64,000 nt of DNA from Tenebrionibacter intestinalis (GCF_016632365.1 NZ_JAEPBH010000001.1:124001-188000), one strand, 5' to 3'; counted from the first letter of the stretch, positions 52,379 to 62,675 are shown. Numbers and translations: made by a program. The notes: generated by a model from the sequence alone, not told the origin.

Positions 52379-53773
52379 ATGACCGAGTCTGCCGTTACTA
52401 CACGCTCTACTGGCGCGACAATAACCGAGTGGCAACCGGAGGACGCGGCTTTCTGGCAGCGCCGCGGTAGCCGTATCGCCAGCCGCAACCTGTGGATTTC
52501 CGTACCCTGTTTGCTGCTTGCATTCTGTGTCTGGATGCTATTTAGCACCGTGGCGGTCAACCTGAATAAGGTTGGTTTTCATTTTACGACCGATCAACTT
52601 TTTATGCTGACAGCGCTGCCTTCCGTCTCCGGGGCGTTGCTGCGCGTGCCGTACTCCTTTATGGTGCCCATTTTCGGCGGCCGTCGCTGGACGGCGTTTA
52701 GTACAGGCGTTCTGATTATTCCGTGCATCTGGCTTGGCATGGCGGTGCAGGATACCACCACGTCGTTCAGCACCTTTATTATTATCTCCCTGCTGTGCGG
52801 TTTTGCCGGTGCGAACTTTGCTTCCAGCATGGCGAACATCAGTTTCTTTTTTCCCCGGAGTAAACAGGGCGGCGCGCTCGGCATTAACGGCGGTCTTGGA
52901 AACCTTGGCGTAAGCGTGATGCAGCTACTGGCTCCGCTGGCGATTTCACTGTCTGTTTTTGCCTTTTTCGGCGGCGGCGAAGGCGTGGCGCAGAGCGACG
53001 GCACGCGTCTGTATCTGGAAAATGCAGCCTGGATTTGGGTGCCGCCGCTGGCTATCTTCACTCTGGCGGCCTGGTTTGGCATGAACGATCTGGCAACGTC
53101 TAAGGCGTCTTTCCGTGAACAGTTGCCGGTGCTTAAGCGCCCGCACCTGTGGATTATGAGCCTGTTGTATCTGGCGACGTTTGGCTCGTTTATCGGTTTT
53201 TCCGCCGGGTTTGCTATGCTGTCCCGCACTCAATTTCCGCAGATAGATGTCATGAGTTTTGCCTTTTTTGGTCCGCTGGTTGGCGCGCTGGCGCGCTCAG
53301 CCGGGGGAGCCATCTCCGATCGTTTCGGCGGTACGCGGGTGACGCTGGTGAACTTTGTTTGTATGGCGGTATTCAGCGCGCTGCTGTTTACCACGCTGCC
53401 TTCAGGTGGGCAGGGTGGAAACTTCTATGCGTTCTTCGGCGTGTTTATTCTGCTGTTTCTGACCGCCGGGCTTGGTAGCGGTTCAACATTTCAGATGATT
53501 TCGGTCCTTTTTCGCAAGCTGACGATTGATAGTGTAAAAGCGCGTGGCGGCAGCGAGGCGCAGGCGATTCGCGAAGCGGCGACGGATACTGCAGCCGCGC
53601 TGGGGTTTATCTCGGCTATCGGCGCCATTGGCGGCTTCTTTATCCCGAAAGCCTTCGGTACTTCGCTTGAGCTTACCGGCTCGCCGGTTGGCGCAATGAA
53701 ACTCTTTTTGGTGTTCTACATACTCTGTGTGTTGATTACCTGGGGCGTTTATGGCCGTAAGGCAAAACGCTGA
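52379..53773 (+). CDS. narK: Nitrate/nitrite transporter NarK
   Basis: NarK imports nitrate and exports nitrite across the inner membrane. The MFS protein has both nitrate signature motifs, CGFAGANFASSMANISFFFP and AGLGSGSTFQMISVLFRK, and the substrate arginines in VPYSFMVPIFGGRRW and SDRFGGTRVT. The ATG at 52379 gives 464 residues against 463 in E. coli; seven extra residues would come from an ATG at 52358. GTGAGGTGTTT lies before the start. Confidence 0.96.
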   Translation: MTESAVTTRSTGATITEWQPEDAAFWQRRGSRIASRNLWISVPCLLLAFCVWMLFSTVAVNLNKVGFHFTTDQLFMLTALPSVSGALLRVPYSFMVPIFGGRRWTAFSTGVLIIPCIWLGMAVQDTTTSFSTFIIISLLCGFAGANFASSMANISFFFPRSKQGGALGINGGLGNLGVSVMQLLAPLAISLSVFAFFGGGEGVAQSDGTRLYLENAAWIWVPPLAIFTLAAWFGMNDLATSKASFREQLPVLKRPHLWIMSLLYLATFGSFIGFSAGFAMLSRTQFPQIDVMSFAFFGPLVGALARSAGGAISDRFGGTRVTLVNFVCMAVFSALLFTTLPSGGQGGNFYAFFGVFILLFLTAGLGSGSTFQMISVLFRKLTIDSVKARGGSEAQAIREAATDTAAALGFISAIGAIGGFFIPKAFGTSLELTGSPVGAMKLFLVFYILCVLITWGVYGRKAKR

Positions 53774-53799
53774 TCGTTATTTAAATTTGTTATCCTTTT

Positions 53800-53824
53800 G
53801 CGCGGCAGATGCCGCGCTTTTTTT
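53800..53824 (+). terminator. narK terminator
   Basis: GCGCGGC and GCCGCGC form a stem around AGAT, followed by seven T's. Confidence 0.92.
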
Positions 53825-54164
53825 CAGCTTGATTAGTTACAACATGCTAATAAGGCCACATCTAATCCAGAAAGAAGGATAGTACAATATAATTGGCTTA
53901 GACAGGGTTACCCCTAAATAGTATTGAATTCATGGTTTCTCTTTTGTAATACAATAAATTTGTCGTTTTATTTATAAAAAACAAATCATTAGATTTAAAT
54001 TATTCATACCCCTTTAGGGGTGTTTTTGTTTTTTTGACAAACTTGCTCTCCTGATAGCGTTGATCATTGTCAAATCCAGTATTAATTCCGCGCGTTACCG
54101 TTTCGGCAAATTCCGCAATGTCGATTGAGAAGAGCGTTAAGCTCCCCACATCAGGAGAATCCCG
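53825..54164 (+). promoter_or_regulatory. narG promoter region
   Basis: About 340 AT-rich bases lead into narG. NarL-type TACCCCT elements occur at 53909-53915 and in the palindrome TACCCCTTTAGGGGTG at 54007-54022, a 7-2-7 arrangement. The AT-rich part between (53950-54000) could bind IHF. In E. coli, narG is activated by FNR, NarL at far and near sites, and IHF bending, and this layout looks the same. Confidence 0.75.
54060..54073 (+). promoter_or_regulatory. FNR box of narG
   Basis: TTGATCATTGTCAA matches the FNR consensus with one mismatch and lies about 50 bases downstream of the NarL 7-2-7 palindrome, as expected for narG. Confidence 0.82.
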
Positions 54165-57100
54165 ATGAGCAAGTTTTTAGACAGGTTTCGTTACTTCAAA
54201 CAGAAGGGCGATACCTTTGCCGAGGGTCACGGGCAGTTGTTGACCACTAACAGGGACTGGGAGGACAGTTATCGCCAACGCTGGCAGCATGACAAGATTG
54301 TCCGTTCCACGCATGGCGTAAACTGTACGGGTTCATGTAGTTGGAAAATTTACGTTAAAAATGGCCTTGTCACCTGGGAAACGCAGCAGACCGATTATCC
54401 GCGCACCCGACCGGATATGCCCAATCACGAACCGCGCGGTTGCCCGCGCGGCGCCAGCTACTCCTGGTATCTCTATAGCGCTAACCGCCTGAAATATCCG
54501 CTGATGCGCAAACGCCTGATTAAACTTTGGCGTGATGCGAAATCCCGCCACAGCGATCCGGTCGAGGCCTGGGCGTCCATCATGCAGGATGCCGATAAAG
54601 CAAAAAGCTATAAGCAGGCGCGCGGTCGCGGTGGTTTTGTCCGCTCCTCCTGGCAGGAAGTAAATGAACTTATCGCTGCGGCAAACGTTTATACCGCCAA
54701 AACCTATGGGCCGGACCGTATCGCCGGTTTTTCACCTATCCCTGCGATGTCGATGGTTTCTTACGCTTCCGGCGCGCGCTATCTGTCTTTAATTGGCGGC
54801 ACTTGCCTGAGCTTCTATGACTGGTACTGCGATCTGCCGCCTGCCTCGCCTATGACCTGGGGTGAGCAGACCGATGTGCCGGAATCAGCCGACTGGTACA
54901 ACTCCAGCTATATTATCGCCTGGGGGTCGAACGTACCGCAGACCCGTACGCCGGACGCACACTTCTTCACCGAAGTGCGTTATAAAGGCACTAAAACCGT
55001 CGCCGTTACGCCGGACTATGCCGAAATCGCCAAGCTGTGCGATCTGTGGCTGGCGCCGAAACAGGGCACCGACAGTGCGATGGCGTTGGCAATGGGTCAC
55101 GTTATGCTGCGTGAATTCCATCTCGACAGGCCAAGCCAGTACTTCACCGATTATGTGCGCCGCTACACCGATATGCCGATGCTGGTGATGCTGGAGGAGC
55201 GTGACGGCGTAATGGCTGCCGGGCGCATGCTGCGCGCCGCCGATCTGGTGGACGCTCTGGGCCAGGAAAACAACCCGGAATGGAAAACCGTCGCCTTTGA
55301 CGATCGCAGCGGCGAACTGGTTGCGCCGAATGGTTCTATCGGCTTTCGCTGGGGCGAGAAGGGAAAATGGAACCTTGAACAGCGTAATGGTACAACCGGC
55401 GACGATACTGAGCTGCGTCTGAGCCTGCTTGGCAGTCATGACGAAATCGCAGACGTAGGTTTCCCCTATTTTGGCGGTGATGGCAGCGAACATTTCAGGC
55501 ATGTGGCGCTTGATAACGTATTGGTGCATAAGCTGCCGGCCCGCCGTCTGCAGCTTGCGAACGGCAGCAGCGTGTTGGTCACTACGGTATACGACCTGAC
55601 AATGGCGAATTACGGCCTCGATCGGGGGCTGGACGACGCTAACTGCGCCACCGGCTACGATGATGTGAAAGCCTATACCCCGGCCTGGGCTGAGCAAATC
55701 ACCGGCGTACCGCGTCAACAGATTATCCGCACTGCGCGTGAATTCGCAGATAACGCGGATAAAACGCACGGTCGTTCTATGGTCATCGTCGGTGCTGGCC
55801 TTAACCACTGGTACCATATGGACATGAATTACCGTGGCCTTATCAACATGCTTATCTTCTGCGGCTGTATCGGCCAGAGCGGCGGCGGATGGGCGCACTA
55901 CGTAGGCCAGGAAAAATTGCGCCCGCAAACCGGTTGGCAGCCGCTGGCGTTTGCCCTGGACTGGCAGCGTCCGGCGCGCCATATGAACAGTACCTCGTTT
56001 TTCTATAACCACTCCAGCCAGTGGCGCTACGAAACCCTTACCGCACAGGAACTGCTGTCGCCAATGGCGGATAAATCGCGCTACAGCGGCCATTTGATTG
56101 ACTTTAACGTGCGGGCCGAGCGCATGGGCTGGCTGCCGTCGGCGCCGCAGCTTGGCACAAACCCGCTGCGCATTAAGGCGGCGGCAGAGGCAGCGGGTAT
56201 GAGCCCGGTCGATTACACCGTTAACGCGCTGAAATCCGGCGATATTCGTTTTGCCGCCGAGCAGCCGGATGAGGGCGGCAACCATCCGCGTAATCTGTTT
56301 GTCTGGCGTTCCAACCTGTTGGGATCTTCCGGTAAAGGGCACGAGTACATGCTCAAATACTTGCTCGGCACCGAGCACGGCATTCAGGGGATGGATCTTG
56401 GCAAGCAGGGCGGCGTAATGCCGGAAGAAGTGGAGTGGAAAGACAACGGGCTGGAAGGCAAACTTGACCTGGTCGTCACGCTGGATTTCCGCCTTTCCAG
56501 CACCTGCCTGTATTCCGACATCGTGCTGCCGACGGCGACCTGGTATGAAAAAGACGATATGAATACCTCGGATATGCATCCGTTTATTCATCCGCTTTCC
56601 GCCGCCGTGGACCCGGCCTGGGAATCAAAAAGCGATTGGGAAATTTATAAAGGCATCGCGAAAAAATTCTCTGAAGTTTGCATCGGTCATCTGGGCCAGG
56701 AAACCGATCTGGTTACGTTGCCGATTCAGCACGACTCCGCCAACGAACTGGCGCAGCCGCTGGATGTGAAAGACTGGAAAAAAGGCGAATGCGACCTGAT
56801 TCCAGGTAAGACCGCGCCGCACTTGATGGTGGTTGAACGCGACTATCCGGCTACGTATGAGCGCTTTACCTCTATCGGCCCGTTAATGGAGAAAATCGGC
56901 AACGGCGGTAAAGGCATTGCCTGGAATACGCAAAGTGAAATGGATCTGCTGCGCAAACTCAATTATGAGAAATCAGAAGGCCCGGCTAAGGGTCAGCCGA
57001 TGCTTAACAGCGCCATTGATGCCGCAGAGATGATCCTGACGCTTGCGCCTGAGACTAACGGCCAGGTAGCGGTGAAAGCATGGGCCGCGCTCAGTGAATT

Positions 57101-57911
57101 TACCGGCCGTGACCATACTCACCTGGCATTGCCGAAAGAAGAGGAAAAAATTCGTTTCCGCGATATTCAGGCGCAGCCGCGCAAAATTATCTCAAGCCCG
57201 ACCTGGTCTGGTCTGGAAGACGAACATGTTTCTTATAACGCCTGTTACACCAACGTTCATGAGCTGATTCCGTGGCGTACGTTGTCCGGGCGCCAACAGC
57301 TTTATCAGGATCACCCGTGGATGCGCGACTTTGGTGAAAGCCTGCTGGTGTACCGCCCGCCGATTGACACCCGCTCGGTGAAAGCAGTCATGGGGGCGAA
57401 ATCCAACGGCAATCCGGAAAAGGCGCTGAACTTCCTGACGCCGCACCAGAAATGGGGTATTCACTCCACCTACAGCGATAATCTGCTCATGCTGACGCTA
57501 TCGCGCGGCGGCCCGATTGTCTGGATGAGCGAAGCGGATGCGAAAGAGTTGGGCATTGTTGATAACGACTGGATTGAAGTATTTAACAGCAACGGCGCGT
57601 TAACCGCGCGTGCGGTGGTCAGCCAGCGTGTACCGGCCGGCATGACCATGATGTACCACGCCCAGGAGCGTATTGTGAATCTGCCGGGGTCGGAAATTAC
57701 CGGGCAGCGCGGCGGCATACATAACTCCGTTACCCGTATTAGCCCGAAACCGACACATATGATTGGCGGCTATGCCCAACTGGCATACGGCTTTAACTAC
57801 TACGGCACCGTTGGCTCCAACCGCGATGAGTTTGTTGTTGTGCGTAAGATGAAAAATATTGACTGGTTAGATGGCGAAGGCAATGACCAGAAACAGGAGA
57901 GCGTAAAATGA
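54165..57911 (+). CDS. narG: Respiratory nitrate reductase alpha subunit NarG
   Basis: NarG reduces nitrate to nitrite at a bis-MGD molybdenum site on the cytoplasmic face of the membrane. The N-terminal FS0 cluster has His50, Cys54 and Cys58 in STHGVNCTGSC, then Cys in EPRGCPRGAS. Further family stretches are SYIIAWGSNVPQTR and QGMDLGKQGGVMPEE. The 1248 residues compare with 1247 in E. coli. It starts narGHJI and overlaps narH by four bases. Confidence 0.98.
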   Translation: MSKFLDRFRYFKQKGDTFAEGHGQLLTTNRDWEDSYRQRWQHDKIVRSTHGVNCTGSCSWKIYVKNGLVTWETQQTDYPRTRPDMPNHEPRGCPRGASYSWYLYSANRLKYPLMRKRLIKLWRDAKSRHSDPVEAWASIMQDADKAKSYKQARGRGGFVRSSWQEVNELIAAANVYTAKTYGPDRIAGFSPIPAMSMVSYASGARYLSLIGGTCLSFYDWYCDLPPASPMTWGEQTDVPESADWYNSSYIIAWGSNVPQTRTPDAHFFTEVRYKGTKTVAVTPDYAEIAKLCDLWLAPKQGTDSAMALAMGHVMLREFHLDRPSQYFTDYVRRYTDMPMLVMLEERDGVMAAGRMLRAADLVDALGQENNPEWKTVAFDDRSGELVAPNGSIGFRWGEKGKWNLEQRNGTTGDDTELRLSLLGSHDEIADVGFPYFGGDGSEHFRHVALDNVLVHKLPARRLQLANGSSVLVTTVYDLTMANYGLDRGLDDANCATGYDDVKAYTPAWAEQITGVPRQQIIRTAREFADNADKTHGRSMVIVGAGLNHWYHMDMNYRGLINMLIFCGCIGQSGGGWAHYVGQEKLRPQTGWQPLAFALDWQRPARHMNSTSFFYNHSSQWRYETLTAQELLSPMADKSRYSGHLIDFNVRAERMGWLPSAPQLGTNPLRIKAAAEAAGMSPVDYTVNALKSGDIRFAAEQPDEGGNHPRNLFVWRSNLLGSSGKGHEYMLKYLLGTEHGIQGMDLGKQGGVMPEEVEWKDNGLEGKLDLVVTLDFRLSSTCLYSDIVLPTATWYEKDDMNTSDMHPFIHPLSAAVDPAWESKSDWEIYKGIAKKFSEVCIGHLGQETDLVTLPIQHDSANELAQPLDVKDWKKGECDLIPGKTAPHLMVVERDYPATYERFTSIGPLMEKIGNGGKGIAWNTQSEMDLLRKLNYEKSEGPAKGQPMLNSAIDAAEMILTLAPETNGQVAVKAWAALSEFTGRDHTHLALPKEEEKIRFRDIQAQPRKIISSPTWSGLEDEHVSYNACYTNVHELIPWRTLSGRQQLYQDHPWMRDFGESLLVYRPPIDTRSVKAVMGAKSNGNPEKALNFLTPHQKWGIHSTYSDNLLMLTLSRGGPIVWMSEADAKELGIVDNDWIEVFNSNGALTARAVVSQRVPAGMTMMYHAQERIVNLPGSEITGQRGGIHNSVTRISPKPTHMIGGYAQLAYGFNYYGTVGSNRDEFVVVRKMKNIDWLDGEGNDQKQESVK

Positions 57912-59449
57912 AAATTCGTTCACAAGTCGGCATGGTGCTGAATCTGGATAAGTGCATCGGCTGCCACACCTGTTCAGTGACCTGCAAAAACGTCTGGACC
58001 AGCCGTGAAGGCATGGAGTATGCCTGGTTTAATAACGTTGAGAGCAAGCCTGGCGTTGGTTTCCCTAACGACTGGGAAAACCAGGAAAAATGGAAGGGCG
58101 GCTGGATCCGTAAAATCAACGGGAAACTGCAACCGCGTATGGGCAACCGCGCCGCATTGCTGGGGAAAATTTTCGCCAACCCGCACCTGCCGGGTATTGA
58201 CGACTATTATGAGCCGTTCGACTACGACTACCAGCATCTGCATAACGCGCCGGAAAGTAAACACCAGCCGGTAGCGCGGCCGCGCTCCCTGATAACCGGC
58301 CAGCGAATGAACAAAATCGAAGCGGGCCCTAACTGGGAAGAAATTTTAGGCGGCGAGTTCGAGAAGCGTAGTAAAGATAAAAACTTCGAGAACATGCAAA
58401 AGGCGATGTACGGCCAGTTTGAAAATACGTTTATGATGTATCTTCCGCGCCTGTGCGAACACTGTCTGAACCCGGCCTGTGTCGCTACCTGCCCAAGCGG
58501 CGCTATCTATAAGCGTGAAGAAGACGGCATTGTGCTTATCGATCAGGATAAGTGCCGCGGCTGGCGCATGTGTATTACCGGCTGCCCGTATAAAAAAATC
58601 TACTTCAACTGGAAGAGCGGAAAATCCGAGAAGTGTATTTTCTGCTACCCGCGTATCGAATCAGGCATGCCGACCGTATGTTCAGAAACCTGCGTTGGTC
58701 GTATCCGCTATCTTGGCGTACTGCTGTATGACGCAGATGCGATTGAGCAGGCGGCGAGCGTGGAAGACGAACGCGACCTGTATCAGCGTCAACTGGATGT
58801 GTTCCTCGATCCAAACGATCCGGCGGTCATTGAGCAGGCGCTTAAAGACGGCATTGCGCAGAGCGTTATTGATGCGGCGCAGCAGTCTCCGGTATACAAA
58901 CTGGCGATGGACTGGAAGCTGGCGTTGCCGCTTCATCCGGAATACCGCACGCTGCCGATGGTCTGGTACGTGCCGCCGTTATCGCCGATTCAGTCTGCCG
59001 CTGATGCGGGCGAACTGCCGCACAGCGGTATCCTGCCGGATGTGGAAAGTCTGCGTATCCCGGTTCAGTATCTTGCCAATCTGCTGACCGCAGGCGATAC
59101 CGCGCCGGTGCTGTTAGCGCTCAGGCGTATGCTGGCCATGCGCCATTACAAGCGTGCTGAAACGGTGGACGGCGTTACTGATGTGAGCGCGCTGGAAGAG
59201 GTGGGGCTGACGCAGGCGCAGGCGCAGGAGATGTATCGCTACCTGGCTATTGCTAACTATGAAGATCGCTTCGTTATCCCGAGTAGCCATCGGGAGCTGG
59301 CGCGTGAAGCGTTTCCTGAGAAAAACGGCTGCGGTTTTAGCTTTGGCGACGGTTGCCACGGTTCGGATACCCAATTCAATCTGTTTAACAGCCGCCGTAT
59401 TGACGCTGTTGATGTAACGGCGAATACCGGGACGGAGCAGCGCTCATGA
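57908..59449 (+). CDS. narH: Respiratory nitrate reductase beta subunit NarH
   Basis: NarH relays electrons from NarI haems to NarG through four iron-sulfur clusters. Cysteine groups are CIGCHTCSVTCKN, CEHCLNPACVATCPSG, CRGWRMCITGCPYKK and CIFCYPRI; the Trp in CRGW marks the 3Fe-4S cluster as in E. coli. It has 513 residues and overlaps narG and narJ by four bases each. Confidence 0.98.
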   Translation: MKIRSQVGMVLNLDKCIGCHTCSVTCKNVWTSREGMEYAWFNNVESKPGVGFPNDWENQEKWKGGWIRKINGKLQPRMGNRAALLGKIFANPHLPGIDDYYEPFDYDYQHLHNAPESKHQPVARPRSLITGQRMNKIEAGPNWEEILGGEFEKRSKDKNFENMQKAMYGQFENTFMMYLPRLCEHCLNPACVATCPSGAIYKREEDGIVLIDQDKCRGWRMCITGCPYKKIYFNWKSGKSEKCIFCYPRIESGMPTVCSETCVGRIRYLGVLLYDADAIEQAASVEDERDLYQRQLDVFLDPNDPAVIEQALKDGIAQSVIDAAQQSPVYKLAMDWKLALPLHPEYRTLPMVWYVPPLSPIQSAADAGELPHSGILPDVESLRIPVQYLANLLTAGDTAPVLLALRRMLAMRHYKRAETVDGVTDVSALEEVGLTQAQAQEMYRYLAIANYEDRFVIPSSHRELAREAFPEKNGCGFSFGDGCHGSDTQFNLFNSRRIDAVDVTANTGTEQRS

Positions 59450-60156
59450 TTGAACTGCAACTCATTTCTCGCCTGCTGGAATATCCCGATGCTGAGCTGG
59501 TTGCGCATCGGCAGGAGCTTTTTGACGCGTTAAGTCATGCGTCGAATCTTGAGCAAAGCGATACTCACGCGCTGGGCGACTTTTTGCGTGATCTGGTGAG
59601 TCAGGATTTGCTGGATGCGCAGGCAAGCTACGGCGAGCTGTTTGACCGCGGTCGCGCCACCTCGCTGTTGTTGTTCGAGCATGTGCATGGCGAATCTCGC
59701 GACAGAGGTCAGGCGATGGTGGATCTGATGGCGCAGTATGCGCGCGCCGGACTGCAGCTCGACAGCCGCGAGCTGCCGGATCATCTGCCGCTTTACCTTG
59801 AATACCTGGCGCAGTTGCCGCAAAGCGAAGCGCGCGGCGGGTTGCAGGATATTGCGCCGATTCTGGCATTGCTGAGCGCGCGTCTGAAACAGCGTGAAAG
59901 CCGCTATGCAGTGCTGTTTGATCTGTTGCTTAACCTGGCGCAGACCGCCGTCGATCCTGACAAAGTGCGTGAGAAGATAGCCGGTGAGGCGCGTGACGAT
60001 ACTCCGCAGGCGCTGGATGCCGTGTGGGAAGAAGAGCAGGTGAAATTTTTTGCCGATGCAGGCTGCGCCGACTCGGATATTACGTCGCATCAACGTCGCT
60101 TTGCCGGTGCCGTAGCGCCGCAATATTTGAATATTACTAACGGGGGGCAGCAATAA
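59446..60156 (+). CDS. narJ: Nitrate reductase assembly chaperone NarJ
   Basis: NarJ binds apo-NarG and aids molybdenum cofactor insertion before membrane attachment; it is not part of the mature enzyme. The TorD-like all-helical protein has [32 protein letters not shown] and [21 protein letters not shown]. The 236 residues match E. coli. It overlaps narI by one base. Confidence 0.97.
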   Translation: MIELQLISRLLEYPDAELVAHRQELFDALSHASNLEQSDTHALGDFLRDLVSQDLLDAQASYGELFDRGRATSLLLFEHVHGESRDRGQAMVDLMAQYARAGLQLDSRELPDHLPLYLEYLAQLPQSEARGGLQDIAPILALLSARLKQRESRYAVLFDLLLNLAQTAVDPDKVREKIAGEARDDTPQALDAVWEEEQVKFFADAGCADSDITSHQRRFAGAVAPQYLNITNGGQQ

Positions 60157-60833
60157 TGCAATTCCTGAATATGTTCTTTTTTGATATCTACCCCTATATC
60201 GCTGGCGCAGTGTTTCTGGTAGGCAGTTGGTTGCGCTATGATTACGGTCAGTATAGCTGGCGCGCGTCGTCCAGCCAGATGCTGGACCGTAAGGGAATGA
60301 ATCTGGCCTCGAATCTGTTTCATTTCGGGATCCTGGGCATTTTCGTGGGCCACTTCTTCGGCATGCTAACGCCACACTGGATGTATGAATCATTCCTGCC
60401 GATGGACGTTAAGCAGAAGCTGGCAATGATCGCCGGCGGGGTGTGCGGCGTTATGACGTTGGTTGGCGGCGCTTTGTTGCTCAGGCGTCGTCTGACTAAC
60501 CCGCGCATACGCGCTACCTCCACGACGGCGGATATTCTGGTTCTCAGCTTGCTGGTGCTGCAGTGCCTGCTTGGTCTGTTAACCATTCCGTTTTCGGCTC
60601 AGCATATGGACGGCAGTGAAATGCTGAAACTCGTGAACTGGGCGCAGTCTGTGGTGACTTTCCACGGCGGGGCCTCCGCATACCTTGACGGCGTAGCGGT
60701 TGTTTTCCGTGTTCACCTTGTGCTGGGTATGACTCTGTTTTTACTGTTCCCCTTTACGCGCCTGGTGCATATCTGGAGTGCGCCGGTGGAATACCTCACG
60801 CGTAAATATCAACTTGTCCGCGCACGTCGCTAA
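60156..60833 (+). CDS. narI: Respiratory nitrate reductase gamma subunit NarI
   Basis: NarI is the membrane cytochrome b that oxidises quinol and anchors NarGH. It has five hydrophobic helices with the haem-ligand His residues in [18 protein letters not shown] and [25 protein letters not shown]. It is 225 residues as in E. coli and ends the operon. Confidence 0.98.
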   Translation: MQFLNMFFFDIYPYIAGAVFLVGSWLRYDYGQYSWRASSSQMLDRKGMNLASNLFHFGILGIFVGHFFGMLTPHWMYESFLPMDVKQKLAMIAGGVCGVMTLVGGALLLRRRLTNPRIRATSTTADILVLSLLVLQCLLGLLTIPFSAQHMDGSEMLKLVNWAQSVVTFHGGASAYLDGVAVVFRVHLVLGMTLFLLFPFTRLVHIWSAPVEYLTRKYQLVRARR

Positions 60834-60929
60834 GGGCGTTTGACGTTGTAAATAAACGGCGCTGGCGCAGGCCGTTCGTTTAAGCATCACGCGGAACGTT
60901 GCGTTGGTCAGAAAGACGCAACTTTCTCT

Positions 60930-60968
60930 CAGGGAAGGGTTAAAGGACGCGTTCTTTAACCCTTCCTG
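60930..60968 (+). terminator. Long hairpin after narI
   Basis: GAAGGGTTAAAG and CTTTAACCCTTC form a perfect 12-bp stem extended by CAGG and CCTG, without a clear T run. It is probably a terminator or a 3' stabiliser for narGHJI mRNA. Confidence 0.6.
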
Positions 60969-61244
60969 CTTCCCGCCACGAAATCGCCGCTCTTTGGGCA
61001 TAATGCGGGTCAGTTAAGGTTAAGTGAGCGTTTCGTCCATTTAACGTCCGATGACAAAGGGGACGTTCAGGTTAACGGGCAAAGAGGACTTGTTTTGCAA
61101 TCGCCTGCGGTGGCGCAAAAATATCACCGCTTCGCGGTGCGTTCATCGCCCGGTCATCAGCCTGCGGCCGGCGCGACTTCCGGTCTCGTTTCGTTTTATC
61201 CCGCCATTTCGGGTGAGCTGTCTTTATCTTCGCCTGCGGTTCGC
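60969..61244. other. Region between narI and tRNA-associated repeats
   Basis: No gene is recognised here. Several hairpin-forming GC-rich words occur (for example ACCGCTTCGCGGTG at about 61127-61140), and open frames crossing into the repeats have repetitive, implausible products. In E. coli the equivalent stretch carries the tyrT-linked rtT/tpr transcript. Confidence 0.4.
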
Positions 61245-61406
61245 CACCCTTCGGGCCGTTGCCTGCGGCAACGTTGTCTCGCTTACGTTCGACGCGAACC
61301 TTTATCGAAGGTTCTCAACCTTCCCCCTGGAGCGGCGGATATGTAGGGCTTTATCGCCTGTACGGCATCGCGGGGAAGAAAGGAAGTTTGGTGGTGGGGG
61401 AGGGAT
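61245..61406 (-). repeat. tRNA-Tyr-associated repeat, distal unit
   Basis: This unit begins CACCCTTCGGGCCGTTGCC on the plus strand and ends with a copy of the tRNA 3' end (TGGTGGTGGGGGA at 61389-61401, followed by GGGATT). The same order occurs about 180 bases later at 61426-61585. It resembles the 178-bp repeats of E. coli tyrT, each of which ends in the last 19 bases of the tRNA. Confidence 0.85.
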
Positions 61407-61425
61407 TATTCGCCGCAGGGCGGCT

Positions 61426-61567
61426 CACCCTTCGGGCCGTTGCCTGCGGCAACGTTGTCTCGCTTACGTTCGACCCGAACCTTTATCGAAGGTTCTCAAC
61501 CTTCCCCCCTTGGGGCGGTGTATAGGGCTTTATCGCCTGTACGGCATCGCGGGGAAGAAAGGAAGAT

Positions 61568-61585
<18 letters not shown>
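61426..61585 (-). repeat. tRNA-Tyr-associated repeat, proximal unit
   Basis: The second copy of the unit at 61245-61406, nearly identical over CGTTGCCTGCGGCAACGTTG and TTTATCGAAGGTTCTCAACC. Here the TGGTGGTGGGGGA block is the real 3' end of the tRNA-Tyr gene. The tRNA-end copies are spaced 179 bases apart. Confidence 0.85.
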
Positions 61586-61652
<67 letters not shown>

Positions 61653-61684
61653 CGGGTTCACGCTTGTTTTGCAAAGCGGGGCGC

Positions 61685-61712
61685 ATCATATCAAATGAAG
61701 CGCCGCTGTAAA
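61685..61712 (-). promoter_or_regulatory. tRNA-Tyr promoter
   Basis: On the minus strand, TTTACA (61707-61712) and TATGAT (61685-61690) are 16 bases apart and followed by a GC-rich discriminator GCGCCCCG. This is almost the E. coli tyrT promoter and should be stringently controlled; AT-rich sequence upstream (61740-61790) could bind Fis. Confidence 0.88.
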
Positions 61713-61793
61713 GTACTGCTTGACGGTATTCAGGCTGTTTGCGTAATTTTTGCCCTTAATGCGTTAATTAGCAACGCGCGCTTACTGAAGCGA

Positions 61794-62636
61794 TTAAAGG
61801 ATAATGGTGCGGTTACCATAGACAAAGACGCGTTGGGCTAATACCTGATAAAGCGCGCGGCTGAGTACGTTCTTCTCCACGTCGCGTCCGGCGCGCATCA
61901 TATCTTCTGCAGTATAGGTGTGATCCACGTGTATCACATCCTGCATGATGATGGGGCCTTCATCCAGATTATCGTTTACGTAATGCGCCGTTGCGCCGAT
62001 AATTTTTACGCCGCGCTCGTAGGCTTGATGGTAGGGGCGAGCGCCGATAAACGCCGGCAGGAAGGAGTGGTGAATATTAATAATTTTATTCGCAAAGCGC
62101 GCAACGAATGCGGGCGTCAGCACACGCATATATTTAGCCAGAACCACATAATCGGGCTGGTAAGCATCAATCGCGTCAGCCATTTTTGCGTCATGCGCTT
62201 CGCGCGTTAAACCTTCATGGCTTACCAGCTCAAAGGGAATATTAAAACGCTCAACCAGCGACCGCAGCGTATCGTGATTGCCGATAACCGCTGCAATTTC
62301 TACGTCCAGCCCGCCGTAGTTAGCCTTCATCAGCAGATCGCCAAGGCAGTGCGCTTCTTTAGTGACCAGGATAACGATACGACGGCGACCGGCCGGGGTG
62401 AGTTCACGCAGCGAACCGTCAGGCAATGCTCCGTCCAGATCGGCTAATAACGTGGCGTCGTTAAAAATGCCTTCCAGTTCGGTGCGCATAAAAAAACGGC
62501 CCGTACGGTGGTCAACAAATTCATTGTTCTGAACAATATTGAGTTCGTGTTTGTAGCAGATATTTGTAATGCGGGCGATAAGCCCTTTCTGGTCCGGGCA
62601 GATAGTACGGAGAACTTTTTTTTGTATTGATTGCAT
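61794..62636 (-). CDS. purU: Formyltetrahydrofolate deformylase
   Basis: PurU hydrolyses 10-formyl-THF to formate and THF, supplying formate for PurT and balancing one-carbon units. An N-terminal ACT domain (ICPDQKGLIARITNICYKHEL) is followed by a formyltransferase domain with the catalytic region NIHHSFLPAFIGARPYHQA and LDEGPIIMQD. It is 280 residues, the E. coli length. Confidence 0.96.
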   Translation of the reverse strand: MQSIQKKVLRTICPDQKGLIARITNICYKHELNIVQNNEFVDHRTGRFFMRTELEGIFNDATLLADLDGALPDGSLRELTPAGRRRIVILVTKEAHCLGDLLMKANYGGLDVEIAAVIGNHDTLRSLVERFNIPFELVSHEGLTREAHDAKMADAIDAYQPDYVVLAKYMRVLTPAFVARFANKIINIHHSFLPAFIGARPYHQAYERGVKIIGATAHYVNDNLDEGPIIMQDVIHVDHTYTAEDMMRAGRDVEKNVLSRALYQVLAQRVFVYGNRTIIL

Positions 62637-62675
62637 TGCGGGGAAACCCTGTTGAATGTGTTTTTCCAGGCGCCA

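Noticed and set aside
54885..56591. A 568-codon open frame on the minus strand inside narG
   Set aside because: It is entirely antisense to a full-length, highly conserved narG, and its product has no recognisable motifs; long shadows are common in GC-rich coding DNA.
59530..60393. A 287-codon minus-strand frame across narJ and narI
   Set aside because: It is antisense to two intact conserved genes, and its translation is unlike any family I know.
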